NCBI GenBank assembly: GCA_009801015.1
Contig: VHZZ01001366.1
Coordinates: 48,428 to 71,188, forward strand
Direction of reading: 5' to 3'
Length of the DNA stretch: 22,761 nucleotides
Source of the DNA: Silene noctiflora
Lineage: Eukaryota > Streptophyta > Magnoliopsida > Caryophyllales > Caryophyllaceae
Below are positions 12,901 to 20,706 of the stretch, one piece after another; positions within the stretch are counted from its first letter, which is position 1, and the number at the start of each line of letters is the position of its first letter. A program made the position numbers and the translations under genes. Under the pieces are notes generated by a model. It was not told the origin of the DNA and did no database searches. It saw only the letters and a program-made list of their open reading frames with translations.

Positions 12901-15900
12901 ATGTTAGTTTTCTTTCTCCTTTGACGCGGTTAATAATATAAGGCTGTTTCATGGAAGAGTATTTCTTTGGTAATCTTAATATGTTCCCTTGATGTTTTAT
13001 TGTAGTCCAAGTTGTTTCCGACTACTTTTGCCTTTTATACTCTTCATTTCAGGTAGCAGTTCTTGACATGCAGTCTCTATCAGTTCTGTTTTTTACAAAC
13101 TCAGTAGCCAGCTCCACATCTCCAATCATTTCAGCAATTCTAAAGACGTTTTCAGATGTGTATGAGTTCAGCGAAGGATCCAAGCATTTGGGATCCAAAA
13201 ATACAGAGCAACCTAGCGGAGAATTAGTATTTACTGTCACCCGAGATTCAAAACTGAATGTCCTGGATTCTAGGACTGGTAGCACTATCGCCACACGTCC
13301 TTTACTTTTGAAGAAAGAGCATAAAGCGATTAGCATATATGTATTAGGCAAGTCGTCAGTCCATATAGATATTATCTTGATTCATGTGTGCTACTGTTTG
13401 AATTTTTACTAAACCCCATCTTTCATTTTAGAGGAAAGTGAATTCTCGTCCAAATCTCCAAATACAAGTGAATCAAGAGGCACTGAGAACTTCTGCAATG
13501 GAGAAAAGTTAATGGATTCACTGCTTTTGCTATGTTGTGAGGACGTGCTTCGTTTATACCAAATGAGATCAGTGATTCAGGTAATTCAATAAACTGTACT
13601 TGGGTGTTATTTCTGAATGTATACTTTGTTTGTAGCCTTACCGACAAGCCTTTCGTCTAGGGTGATGATAAACCTGTTTGCAAGGTGAACCTCTCAAAAT
13701 CTTGTTGCTGGACTTCCATCCTCAGAAAAGATGACAAAATTGGGCTTATCTTGGTCTACCAGTCTGGAACTATTGAAATAAGGTACAAAATCATTGTCTC
13801 TGAATGGTATGTAATCTCGGTTAGAGGCTTATATTGAAATTGGTTGCCACGGCCTAATCTGGGCCGTCCACCATATATGTGGCAAATGCCTTCACAAAAT
13901 ATTGTCACAGTAAACTTCAAAGCTGTGTTAACTTGGCCACTATTCGGTATTGTGGCCCAGATTTAACACGATAGGCATCCGTAACTCTACTTTTGTTTTC
14001 TTCATCTACATTTGACTTCTTTTCTCCCTTCAAATGCATATTCAAAAATATTGTTCATGCATTTTGTCCTCAGATTGCTTCCAAGCCTAGAGCTGCTGCT
14101 AGAAAGCTCCATAAGTTCAGCTATAAGGTGGAATTTTAGATCAAACATGGAGAATTTGACAAGTTCTACAGATCAAGGGTTTATCAGTCTGGTAGCGTAT
14201 TTTCATTTGTTAACAGGGATGAAGGACTAACAATAATGTCATCTCATGTCTTGCGCATTTGTTTAAACCATTTATTTGCTACTTCAGAAAACTAATTTTT
14301 TATATTTTGCAGGTGAATGGGGGCGAGGTAGTTTTCTTTTCATTGTCAACTGGTGAAAATGAAACAATGTACTGTTAGTCTTTAGTCCTAATATGTGATA
14401 CTTTTCTTGCTGAAGCAGAAGTGACTCTAAATCTCTCTGACAAATGTTTTTTTTTTTTCAAGATTTCGGGAATCATTACCTTTGCTTCATGACAAAGTCA
14501 TGTCTACTGCTGCTGATGCTGCTATTTCCTACTCTATCAAACATAAGAAACAGGTTAAGCTTATGAGTTGTTACATACCTTTTACAATGGATACATGCCA
14601 TTAGTCTCTTATATGGAGTGCCGTTACCATGTGACAGGTTGCTGCATCAGGTATTCTGGGTGGTATCGTTAAGGGATTTAAAAAGGAATCAAATAATACA
14701 AATGATCCCCCTTCTCTTTCAAACTTTCTCCAACTAGAGAGGATATTTTCTCATCCAGTAACTACCGACTCATCTTTAACCACCTTAGAAGATAAGGAGG
14801 AAGAAGAAGACGAGGAACTTGATATAGGTCTTATTCTCTTTTCAATTTTTATGACCATGATGCATTTTTATTATCTCTTTCCTATCAATTTATCTGATTT
14901 TTGTTTCCTTGAATCTAGATGATATCGAAATTGACGAGCCTATATTGCCAGCTGCAACTTCTTCCAATCAGGGTAACTTGATGAGTATTCTCTTCGAACA
15001 TAGTAACTATTTGAATTCTCTTAATTGAAGCCCGTTTTATATATTCTTGTAGTTCTTAATCATGTTTGTAAGTATTGCAGCAAAGGGGAAAGCGACTGGG
15101 AAACTCAAAGACAGTCTGTTTGAAGGCAAGCATATAGATATGAAACCCAAAACCAGAACCCCAGAAGAGATTATGGCAGCATATAGGGGAGCTGAGGTAA
15201 TTATGCTAACTACACTAGTTCCATTACTTCAATCCTTTTTTTTTTTTTTTTTTTTGTCCTGCTTTCCGTCCGAGGGACTCTTGCTACCACTAACGCTGCT
15301 TTCCGTGTTCTCCGTTTTTAAAGAAGACAAATTTGTTCCTAATTGGTGTATTCTTAATGATGACTAATTCTTTTATCAGTATGCTTCTGCTGCTGCTGAA
15401 CGTGCAAAAAACAAACTTCTGGAACGGCAAGAGAAACTTGAGGTGATGTTCATTACCTTAAACCAACTGTGTATCTTATATAGTTTCTTTGATTTGTCCG
15501 AAACAGAATTAGAGCATTAATTTTTCCTCTTCCATACGCATAGAATCGTTTATACTAGGGAGTTTAATGAAATATTGAAATAGCTAAATAATATAAGTGG
15601 ATGATCGGCTGGACAATACTATATGTTAGTTCTGAAGATTACCAACAGGCTGCAGTCTTCACAGCGTTATTTACATAGGAAAGTACAAAGGAGATTTAAG
15701 ATACATGACTCTGGCCATTGGTGGCTTCTTGGGAAGTTAGAGGTGTCCAGTCTTGCCTGTTGCTAGTTAAGGCGAGTAAGAGGTTCATGAGATACATATA
15801 CTGGTATCATTTGTTTCGTTTGAAAAAGACATTGAAGGATGTAAGTTGTAATAGGCAATTAAAAAGCACCAGTTCTTATACAAGAGGATCTTGAGGTAAG

Positions 15901-16924
15901 ATTATCACGAGCCCTTACCACGTGACCGACCCATATAAATGGGTAATTATGACTTTATGAGAAGTTTGTAGTGGGTAAATGGGCGGAATTTTTCATAAAG
16001 TGGGTTGGTCTTATTACTTATATTATGTTATTGTGAGATCGTTTTAAAGGAGACCGACTCATTAAAGTTGGACATACATGTGGCTAAAGAGGGAAGGTCG
16101 ATTAAAAACTTGTCCTTTTTTATTTGTTAGAAAAGGCTACAGTTGCGTAACTGGTTATGTGCAATCTTGCGTGCCTGGTTATGCACCGCTTGGACCTGGT
16201 GTTTCTTTGTAGACATTGGATTTATGATGGTAGGGGCCGGGGGTGGGGTGAGGGGACGGGGGTATAATATAATGTTGAAAGCCCGCATAATGTCTTTCAG
16301 CATTATCTTGAAAGTCTATCTAATGGAGGGAAATGTCTATAATTACATTAGTACTCCGTATATTACACATACCTTTCATTTTAAGTTGCAAGCACAAAAG
16401 AGCAAATAAATTCGCAAAATTAGAACACAGATGCTGCCATGCTGGTGTATAAACTATAAAACAATCTTACCAACGACTCTACACGATCCTAGTGATCTTG
16501 TACGATCCAATACGATACTACCTGGTTATGAGCAATCTTGAAAGGTCCTACAAGTAAAACGACCTCACAACGATGTGAATCATTTTCCTCATTTAGGGTC
16601 CCATCCTGATCATGATTCTAAGAGCTATGACTTGGACACGTGACTGTAAATTTGATGGGGGAGTTTTTTTTCCTTTCTGGGTGAAATATATATGTAGAGA
16701 TAACCTCATCAATTGCATGCGCTTCCGTTTTTATTTTTCATTTCGTTTTTTGGATGAAGTAACTGGTGTCCGTCTAACATATTGAAAAACTCCTTCGCGG
16801 CTTTTTAATTCAGAGAATTGGCCAAAGAACAGAAGATCTCCGAAATGAAGCAGAAGATTTTGCATCAATGGCTCATGAACTTGCGAAAACAATGGAATCA
16901 CGTAAGAGGTGGTGGAAGATTTGA
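947..16924 (+). CDS. Tomosyn/Lgl-like WD40 protein with C-terminal R-SNARE motif (24 exons, 1082 aa)
   Basis: Coding exons: 947-1003, 1714-1844, 3318-3402, 5563-5616, 7179-7270, 7396-7499, 8067-8142, 8366-8816, 9848-10186, 10266-10463, 12202-12300, 12391-12460, 12775-12902, 13053-13347, 13432-13580, 13661-13782, 14074-14191, 14313-14368, 14463-14553, 14638-14827, 14919-14972, 15081-15196, 15380-15442, 16814-16924. They sum to 3249 nt in one frame; TGA is at 16922-16924. The protein starts MFAKKLLNKA, then seven His. WD40 material follows: VWNLES near residue 110, ILWDV near 210, LLWDL near 275, VRVWDV near 510. GILGGIVKGFKKE (910-922) precedes an acidic stretch (956-975). The last 60 residues (AEYASAAAERAK to ASMAHELAKTME) match an R-SNARE coiled coil, with Arg1051 at the zero layer and no membrane anchor. 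Layout and length match plant tomosyn homologues (Arabidopsis transducin/WD-40 proteins). From the family, the SNARE motif should compete with VAMP-type R-SNAREs for Qa/Qbc partners and so regulate vesicle fusion at the plasma membrane or endomembranes. Introns 7 and 14 have GC donors. Exact family is high confidence; exon ends were placed by eye. Confidence 0.93.
1004..1713 (+). other. Intron 1 of tomosyn gene
   Basis: Donor CAG|GTATAT and acceptor TTATGCAG. It contains a CTTCTG trinucleotide-type run near 1129-1150 and an inverted repeat (1444-1456 with 1544-1557). No coding potential joins the frame. Confidence 0.85.
1444..1557. repeat. Small inverted-repeat unit in intron 1
   Basis: CCCCTTCCGGCAT at 1444-1456 is mirrored by ATGCCGGAAAGGGG at 1544-1557, with one extra A in the right arm. 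The 87-bp interior is AT-rich. It may be a very short MITE or a chance foldback. I could not identify a clean target-site duplication. Confidence 0.45.
2962..3193. mobile_element. Probable decayed MITE in intron 2
   Basis: A G/A-rich left half (GTGTTTGGATAC at its edge) and a C/T-rich right half (CACCCAAACAAAGGG at its edge) give loosely inverted ends containing TGTTTGG/CCAAACA. This is the arrangement of many plant MITEs. The ends are too diverged to define a target-site duplication or superfamily, so the borders are approximate. It is within intron 2 (1845-3317); the rest of that intron shows nothing recognisable. Confidence 0.35.
4579..4697 (-). repeat. Dispersed repeat, copy A (inverted relative to copy in intron 12)
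   Basis: Read on the minus strand, this segment aligns over about 120 bp with 12585-12706. Shared landmarks in the same order are ACGGTTATTTT, a 21-nt exact match (4627-4647 here), ACACGTG and CAACCAAAGTGAAG-like ends. No terminal repeats or target duplication could be assigned, so the element type is unknown. Confidence 0.6.
4961..4984. repeat. CCACC pentanucleotide microsatellite
   Basis: Four tandem copies of a CCACC/ACCCC unit occur in a C-rich stretch of intron 3 of the tomosyn gene. Confidence 0.7.
5706..5987. mobile_element. Stowaway-like MITE (Tc1/mariner) in intron 4
   Basis: The left end CTGCCTCCGTTCGGTTGAA is mirrored by the right end TTCAACCAAACGAAGGGAG, with three mismatches. 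The element is flanked on both sides by TA (5704-5705 and 5988-5989), the target duplication of Tc1/mariner elements. The CTCCCTCCGTTC-type terminus is the hallmark of Stowaway MITEs. It is 282 bp with no coding capacity. Confidence 0.88.
6489..6947. mobile_element. Tourist-like MITE (PIF/Harbinger) in intron 4
   Basis: The left end GGGAGCGTTTGTTTCG matches the inverted right end CCAAACACTCCC. Both sides carry TAA (6486-6488 and 6948-6950), the 3-bp target preference of PIF/Harbinger. The interior is rich in GGTATGGGTTT-type subrepeats in both orientations, so it could fold extensively. It is 459 bp without a transposase frame. The two ambiguous bases of the window (6615, 6661) lie inside it. 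Confidence 0.78.
7692..7763. repeat. 18-bp direct repeat flanking a hairpin
   Basis: AATAGAATATAATCCATT occurs at 7692-7709 and again, identical, at 7746-7763. The 36-bp interval contains TACCCACCT and AGGTGGGTA, which can pair. This resembles a templated duplication or the footprint of a small insertion. Confidence 0.6.
7804..7901. mobile_element. Miniature Stowaway-like element, 98 bp
   Basis: The left end CTCCCTCCCCTTCAAATCC is mirrored by GGATTTGAAGGGAGGGAG, extending inward through CAAACACC/GGTGTTCG. TA flanks both ends (7802-7803 and 7902-7903). Almost the whole element is palindromic, so the transcript would fold into one long hairpin inside intron 6. Confidence 0.82.
8143..8365 (+). 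other. Intron 7 of tomosyn gene: GC-AG intron
   Basis: Exon 7 ends GACAG and the intron begins GCAAGT. The acceptor is CTTGCAG. Only this donor keeps the frame (FGDR then LLIAYQYG). The nearby GT at 8147-8148 would shift it. AG|GCAAGT is the full consensus of the rare GC donor class. Confidence 0.88.
8817..9847 (+). other. Intron 8 of tomosyn gene
   Basis: Donor ACG|GTAAGT and acceptor GTGTCAG, 1031 bp. Apart from a 13-bp inverted repeat (9346-9358 with 9394-9406), I see no element and no coding potential. Confidence 0.85.
9346..9406. repeat. 13-bp perfect inverted repeat
   Basis: GAAGTGAAGAGGT at 9346-9358 is complementary to ACCTCTTCACTTC at 9394-9406, with a 35-nt loop. It lies in intron 8; no function is evident. 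Confidence 0.65.
10497..10742. mobile_element. Solo LTR (246 bp) with 5-bp target duplication
   Basis: The segment begins TGTTGGAATATA and ends CTAACAACA, giving the TG...CA ends and short inverted termini (TGTTG/CAACA) of a retrotransposon LTR. It is flanked by identical CTGAC at 10492-10496 and 10743-10747, a 5-bp duplication typical of integrase. CTTTATAAAACC near 10610-10621 could be the LTR promoter TATA region. The first third contains an imperfect duplication (GTTGGAATATAA ... GAGTGTCCCAC twice). No internal retroelement genes are present, so it is a solo LTR or an LTR of a very small non-autonomous (TRIM-like) element. Superfamily is not assignable by eye. Confidence 0.7.
10958..11678. 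mobile_element. Tourist-like MITE (PIF/Harbinger), 721 bp
   Basis: The left end GGGGGATTTGG is mirrored by the right end CCAAACGCCCCC. TAA flanks both sides (10955-10957 and 11679-11681). The interior is C-rich then G-rich, with partly complementary arms (around 11270-11310 and 11370-11410). The minus-strand open frame at 11132-11356 lies wholly inside it and has no transposase motif, so I treat it as noncoding. Confidence 0.72.
11726..12129. mobile_element. PIF/Harbinger-type MITE, 404 bp
   Basis: The left end GAACATGTACAATAG is mirrored by the right end CTATTGTACTTGCTC. TTA flanks both sides (11723-11725 and 12130-12132). Ends of the GAGCATGTACAATAG type recur in many plant MITEs. It contains no coding frame of note. 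It lies 47 bp from the previous element in the same intron. Confidence 0.72.
12461..12774 (+). other. Intron 12 of tomosyn gene
   Basis: Donor AAAG|GTGATT and acceptor AATTACAG. More than a third of the 314-bp intron is copy B of the dispersed repeat (12585-12706). Confidence 0.85.
12585..12706 (+). repeat. Dispersed repeat, copy B
   Basis: This is homologous to the reverse complement of 4579-4697. A 21-nt stretch at 12638-12658 matches 4627-4647 exactly in inverted orientation, and the flanking landmarks are in the same order. The element type is unknown. Confidence 0.6.
13348..13431 (+). other. Intron 14 of tomosyn gene: second GC-AG intron
   Basis: Exon 14 ends GTATTAG and the intron begins GCAAGT; the acceptor is TCATTTTAG. 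This is the only combination that keeps the frame (AISIYVLE then ESEFSSKSP). Using the nearby GT at 13352-13353 gives an early stop. The 84-bp length is normal for a plant intron. Confidence 0.87.
15236..15255 (+). repeat. Poly(T) tract, 20 nt
   Basis: An uninterrupted run of 20 T lies in intron 22, 124 bp upstream of the acceptor at 15379. Length is likely to vary between individuals or assemblies. Confidence 0.85.
15443..16813 (+). other. Intron 23 of tomosyn gene
   Basis: Donor GAG|GTGATG and acceptor TAATTCAG, 1371 bp. It splits the SNARE coiled coil between its two halves. It contains a 19-nt direct repeat, one mismatch, at 16151-16169 and 16522-16540. The plus-strand frame at 16143-16409 has no family resemblance. 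No clear transposon ends were found. Confidence 0.85.
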
Positions 16925-17975
16925 AGTTTCGCGTCTGATGTCATTAGACAACAGAGTATTTGCAGGACGAAATCTCTTATTGTTTGTCAGTTGTGTCTAA
17001 GGGATTTCCTCTTGTACAAAAACTGCAATGAGAATATTGTATGCGTTAACAATGAGATTTGACGTTATATTCGTCATTTTATAATGGCTCTGTTGTATGC
17101 ATGAAACCGTCTCATACAGGACCACAAGTTTTTCTCGAGTTTGAATTGAAGTTTTCCTGCAATGAGGTTGAAGCGTGTTGCTATTTTCAGACAATGTACA
17201 GTTTCATGATTGATTATCAATGGTCATGACCAAGAGTTAGGCGTACTTATTGTGTAAATATACAAACATCGTCTTCAATTTGCCATTACTAGGTCTAAAG
17301 TCTGCGCATTACACAAAATTAAGTTAATATACATATACATATACATTGTTTAAAAACTGCATTATTCCTGCTTAAAAAAGTTAGTATAATAATAAGTTAA
17401 AAACTTGTCTATCATATTCATTGTTTCGGTTTTTCTAATGTCCTTGGGGCACGTTAGAAAAACCGTTTAACCAATTAGACCATCTGATGCAAAACAACAA
17501 TTCATTGATTTCATGTACGATTAAGCTTGGCATAATTCTTGAGCCATTGTCGTGTTTTGCAAAAAACAAAATGAACGAGAGCAACTCATCTGTTGCTTGG
17601 TTTAGATTATGATTCAGCAAAAGCAATATAGCTGACAAAACTAGCGATTAAGGTTATTGAGTATAAACTCTAAAATTAGGAGTCTTTAACAGTTTACTTT
17701 AGAACTACAGGTTCTTCACGCTAAGAAAATGTAAAACTTGCGATCCTTATATCTCTTGACCTGCAAAAGTCACAATGACAGCTTCAAAGTTCAGTACAAC
17801 ATAATCATTTACATTCCATAGCAATTACGGAATGTATATGCAAAAGACAAGCGAGCACTCGGGAATACAATTCCCACTCCAACGTTGAGTGTTGATCTAG
17901 ATTCTAGGTAAAATAAGCACTGGTTTTTATCGGTTTCCATTTTGCTAGCGATGACGGGACAGGGGCGGGGCTGGT
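16925..17975. other. Convergent 3' region between the tomosyn and SelT-like genes
   Basis: It holds the 3' UTRs of two converging genes. No canonical AATAAA is seen on either strand near the stop codons, so poly(A) sites cannot be placed. It contains an ATATAC run (about 17330-17346) and a hairpin (17427-17465). The minus-strand frames at 16997-17194 and 17435-17638 look accidental. Confidence 0.6.
17427..17465. repeat. Near-perfect hairpin between converging genes
   Basis: CGGTTTTTCTAA at 17427-17438 is perfectly complementary to TTAGAAAAACCG at 17454-17465. The 15-nt loop itself has partly complementary flanks (TGTCC / GGGCACG), and pairing can extend outward with a few mismatches. It could be the remnant of a tiny MITE, or a fold affecting 3' ends of both transcripts. 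Confidence 0.7.
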
Positions 17976-20706
17976 TCAAGCCCACAAGTTGCCTCCAGCA
18001 CCATCCACAATTCTTGAACCAGCAAGCCTTTTGCCAATAAGGTCCCTCAACTCGATTTCACCTGGAAATCTCTGCTCCCTCAACTTTGAAAATATCTACA
18101 ACAGCCATCGTAAACATAATTCAGAGTAAGAACACTGTCCAGAATGCCTAACTGCCGACGAAGAATCCCAAAGAATATATGCAGTTGATAAGCACAAGTT
18201 CATAAAACAAGAAGCAGAAAACATAGTAACACAAAGCTTAAAAGTTACCAGCAGCAACGGCATTATATTCCGAGAATTTAGGGTCACCAAACAAGGTCAT
18301 AAGATACTCCCTCCATTTTCCTATCTTCTTCTGACTTTAAAGTCATAAGATACTCCCTCCATTTTCCTATTTAGGGTGGTGGTAGGTAGTTGGAGATCGT
18401 TGGTGGTGGTGGGTGGTAGGTGGTGGGACATCATGTTGGTGATTGTGGGGTACAAGGTGGTGGGTTAGGTGATGAATATTGACGAACTGCAAACATGAAT
18501 TACAAAAATAACTTACTTGTTCTCCATCAAAAGACACTTCAAAAGCACCAGAACTTTGAAGGGAAGACTGGATAAAATTCCCAAAAAGCCAGGTTGCAGA
18601 AATGGTCCCGAATCTGTTAGCCCGTAAAGTGTAATACCATGGAGGAGGAGAAATTCCCAATCTAGGAAAGATCTGATCTCCCGCCATAATAACGGCAAAA
18701 ACTCCCACCTGAACGACAGGTACTAGTTTGCTCAAGATGCGTTTTGGAGGTGAAGGTGGATAATTTGCAAGAGCAACATGAATTCCAGGGAATTGTGTCT
18801 CGAGCATACTCTTCATCGTCACAGCAGTACCCCTAATTTATCCAAGAAAAACCAAATGTAAGAGTTCGTTGTAGAAAGCGACCTTAAAATCTAATTATGC
18901 TGAAAATTAAAGCAGATATCACATAATATCAGTAACAACTTGTATGTTCATGAAGCCATATGCTATGAAGCTAGAGAATGCACTTCGATATAATGATACC
19001 CATAACCGCAGCAAACACAAAAACATCACCCAAGTGGCTCTTTAGCCTATGATGGGGGAAAACATTAAGCATGTAAATGATCAATGTGCGAAACATTAAG
19101 CATACATGATACAAGTCACCTTGTCCTCAATGCAGTGTAAATTTTTGAGAAAGCAGAGTAAATTTCTGAAGAATTGTAACTATATTAATTCGCTCAACTC
19201 CTGAAAGGCTGAAAGAGCCGTCTACTATTCTGCTAAGGCCCAGGCTGGCACAAAAGGTCTTTCGTTAGCTTACATCAACTTCAAAAACCATCCTCACTGT
19301 GCATACTAAGAAAATTAATGAACATACCATTTGTAAGCACGCTAGTAGTACACAGCCAAATTGAAGCCTCAAATGTCACTATAAGTATAATACTAGCCTT
19401 TTAGTATCCGAGACATTCAAAAAGGGAAAAAAAAAAGCACTACAACCTTCCCGTAAACTTCTTGGAAACAAGAATCAACCAAGTAAAAGAAGTCTTACAC
19501 AAATGATTGGCTTCAAAAATTCATAAAAATCTCTTGATTTGAGTGAAATTTTATGGAAGTACATGACCTTCCCCATATATATCCAGTATCACAACTGAAT
19601 AGTGGCCAGGTCCAGCAAATACACGTTACTTGACAAATTCTTGTACTAAGAAGCCTCATAATCTATCCTTCCCAATTCCATCCTCTACACAAACCTCCTC
19701 ACACTCTCTCTCTACCGCAACCAACACTACTCTGGCCAACCTAACCACCACCACCACCACCCTTGTTAAACTCCTTCCCCTGAAAGGGTTCACCAAACAC
19801 CCCTATAAATGCCACGTGGGTTCGGATTTGGCAGCGAAACCGAGAAGTAACATGGAGACAGGTTTAGGATACGATCAGCGTCAAGAACTCATACCCTAAA
19901 CCTTCAGTACTCCAGTAGAAGTTAAAACATACTACCTTGGATGTAGAGGCACATTTTCCTTTACCCTCCTTAGTTGCTATGGAAACACACTAACCTTGAG
20001 TCCTTGAAGCATAAGAATTATATAAAGAAACCTTGATACTACCTTGGATGTAAAGAACATTTCTTTACAAGCTGATTTTAAGAATTCGACTCCCACAAAT
20101 TCTTAGTATGAAATTAGCAAAGAGAGTGAACCAAATCCTACAAAAAGTCATGATTACAGAAACCGAAGCTACCATACATAATCGAACAAAACATGAATAA
20201 AAATCAGATCTTTCCCAAAATCATCAAAAACTAAGATAAACTCATGAATACCAAATAATTGCATCATCCAAAATAAATAAAATAAAATAAAAAAGAGAAT
20301 AAAAATAGGAAAATACTTGAAGGAACAAGAGGAGCAGAAATCGATGGTGACAGTATGACCATAACCAAGAGCAGCTCCAATCCCATTAGATTGCTGCCAT
20401 GAAAACACATAAATCAACATTCAATAAAATACATATTGAAATACAAAAAGATGAGAGGCTAAATTCGAAAATGATTTGAACATGAATCATCCTTTAGATA
20501 AAAAGGGGAAAGGAAGAAGGAACCTGGGTAGGGAAATCGGGGCCGACAGAAGCAGGGATGTGGGGTTTAGGGTTAGGGTTATGGTGGTGATGGTGATTAG
20601 TTGAAGGTGGTTTAGGAGGAGGAGGATTAGTGATGAAGAGATTGAGGATGTCTGTTGAGAACAAGAAGAGTGGTAATCCAACCAGTAGTAGCTGCATTCT
20701 ATCCAT
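17976..20706 (-). CDS. SelT-like protein, Cys-containing (4 exons, 231 aa)
   Basis: Coding exons on the minus strand, in order: 20706-20524, 20393-20317, 18832-18517, 18095-17976. They total 696 nt in one frame; the stop is TGA at 17978-17976. The protein begins MDRMQLLLVGLPLFLF, a probable signal peptide or membrane anchor, followed by a low-complexity Pro/His/Asn linker (residues 28-60, five His in a row). The Rdx core carries IDFCSSCSFK with Cys81 and Cys84, the CxxC redox pair. In animal selenoprotein T the second position is selenocysteine; here TGT encodes Cys, as in plant homologues. A hydrophobic segment (VPVVQVGVFAVIMAG, about 124-138) and the conserved ANRFG, QSSGAFEV and RFPGEIELRDLI motifs follow. 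Arabidopsis SelT-like proteins are about 210 residues; the longer linker explains the difference. By family it is a thioredoxin-fold oxidoreductase of the ER/Golgi. All three introns are GT-AG. Confidence 0.94.
18296..18370. repeat. Tandem copies of a Stowaway-type end
   Basis: A 29-nt unit containing TAAGATACTCCCTCC and ATTTTCCTAT occurs twice, 46 bp apart. TACTCCCTCC is a typical Stowaway terminus. No matching opposite end was found, so this is probably a truncated or rearranged MITE. Confidence 0.6.
18374..18470. repeat. GGT-rich low-complexity stretch
   Basis: Irregular GGTGGT, GGTAGG and GGTGGG repeats on the plus strand, inside SelT intron 3. In minus-strand reading it gives a His/Pro-rich artefact frame after exon 3. 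Confidence 0.7.
18833..20316 (-). other. Intron 2 of SelT-like gene (1484 bp)
   Basis: On the minus strand the donor is TTCAA|GTATTT and the acceptor AAATTAG; the split AAG codon is restored on joining. It contains an open frame on the opposite strand (19630-19899) that starts with TTG rather than ATG and resembles no family I know. No clear transposon termini were found. Confidence 0.87.
20563..20580 (-). promoter_or_regulatory. Telo-box-like motif inside SelT exon 1
   Basis: On the minus strand the sequence is AACCCTAACCCTAAACCC, which resembles the plant telomere repeat and the telo-box element (AAACCCTAA) found near the start of many plant housekeeping genes. Here it is within coding sequence and encodes NPNPKP. 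Confidence 0.4.

Larger units (their letters stand above)
18096..18516 (-). other. Intron 3 of SelT-like gene
   Basis: On the minus strand the donor is CAA|GTAAGT and the acceptor TTGTAG, 421 bp. It contains a duplicated Stowaway-type terminus (18296-18324 and 18342-18370) and a GGT-rich stretch (about 18374-18470). Confidence 0.87.

Noticed and set aside
13049-13351. Minus-strand 100-codon frame
   Set aside because: It is the antisense shadow of tomosyn exon 14.
18367-18516. Extension of SelT exon 3 into a His/Pro-rich tail
   Set aside because: A strong GTAAGT donor at 18516 and the conserved IFSKLRE...GEIELRDLI continuation in exon 4 show that this is intron read-through.
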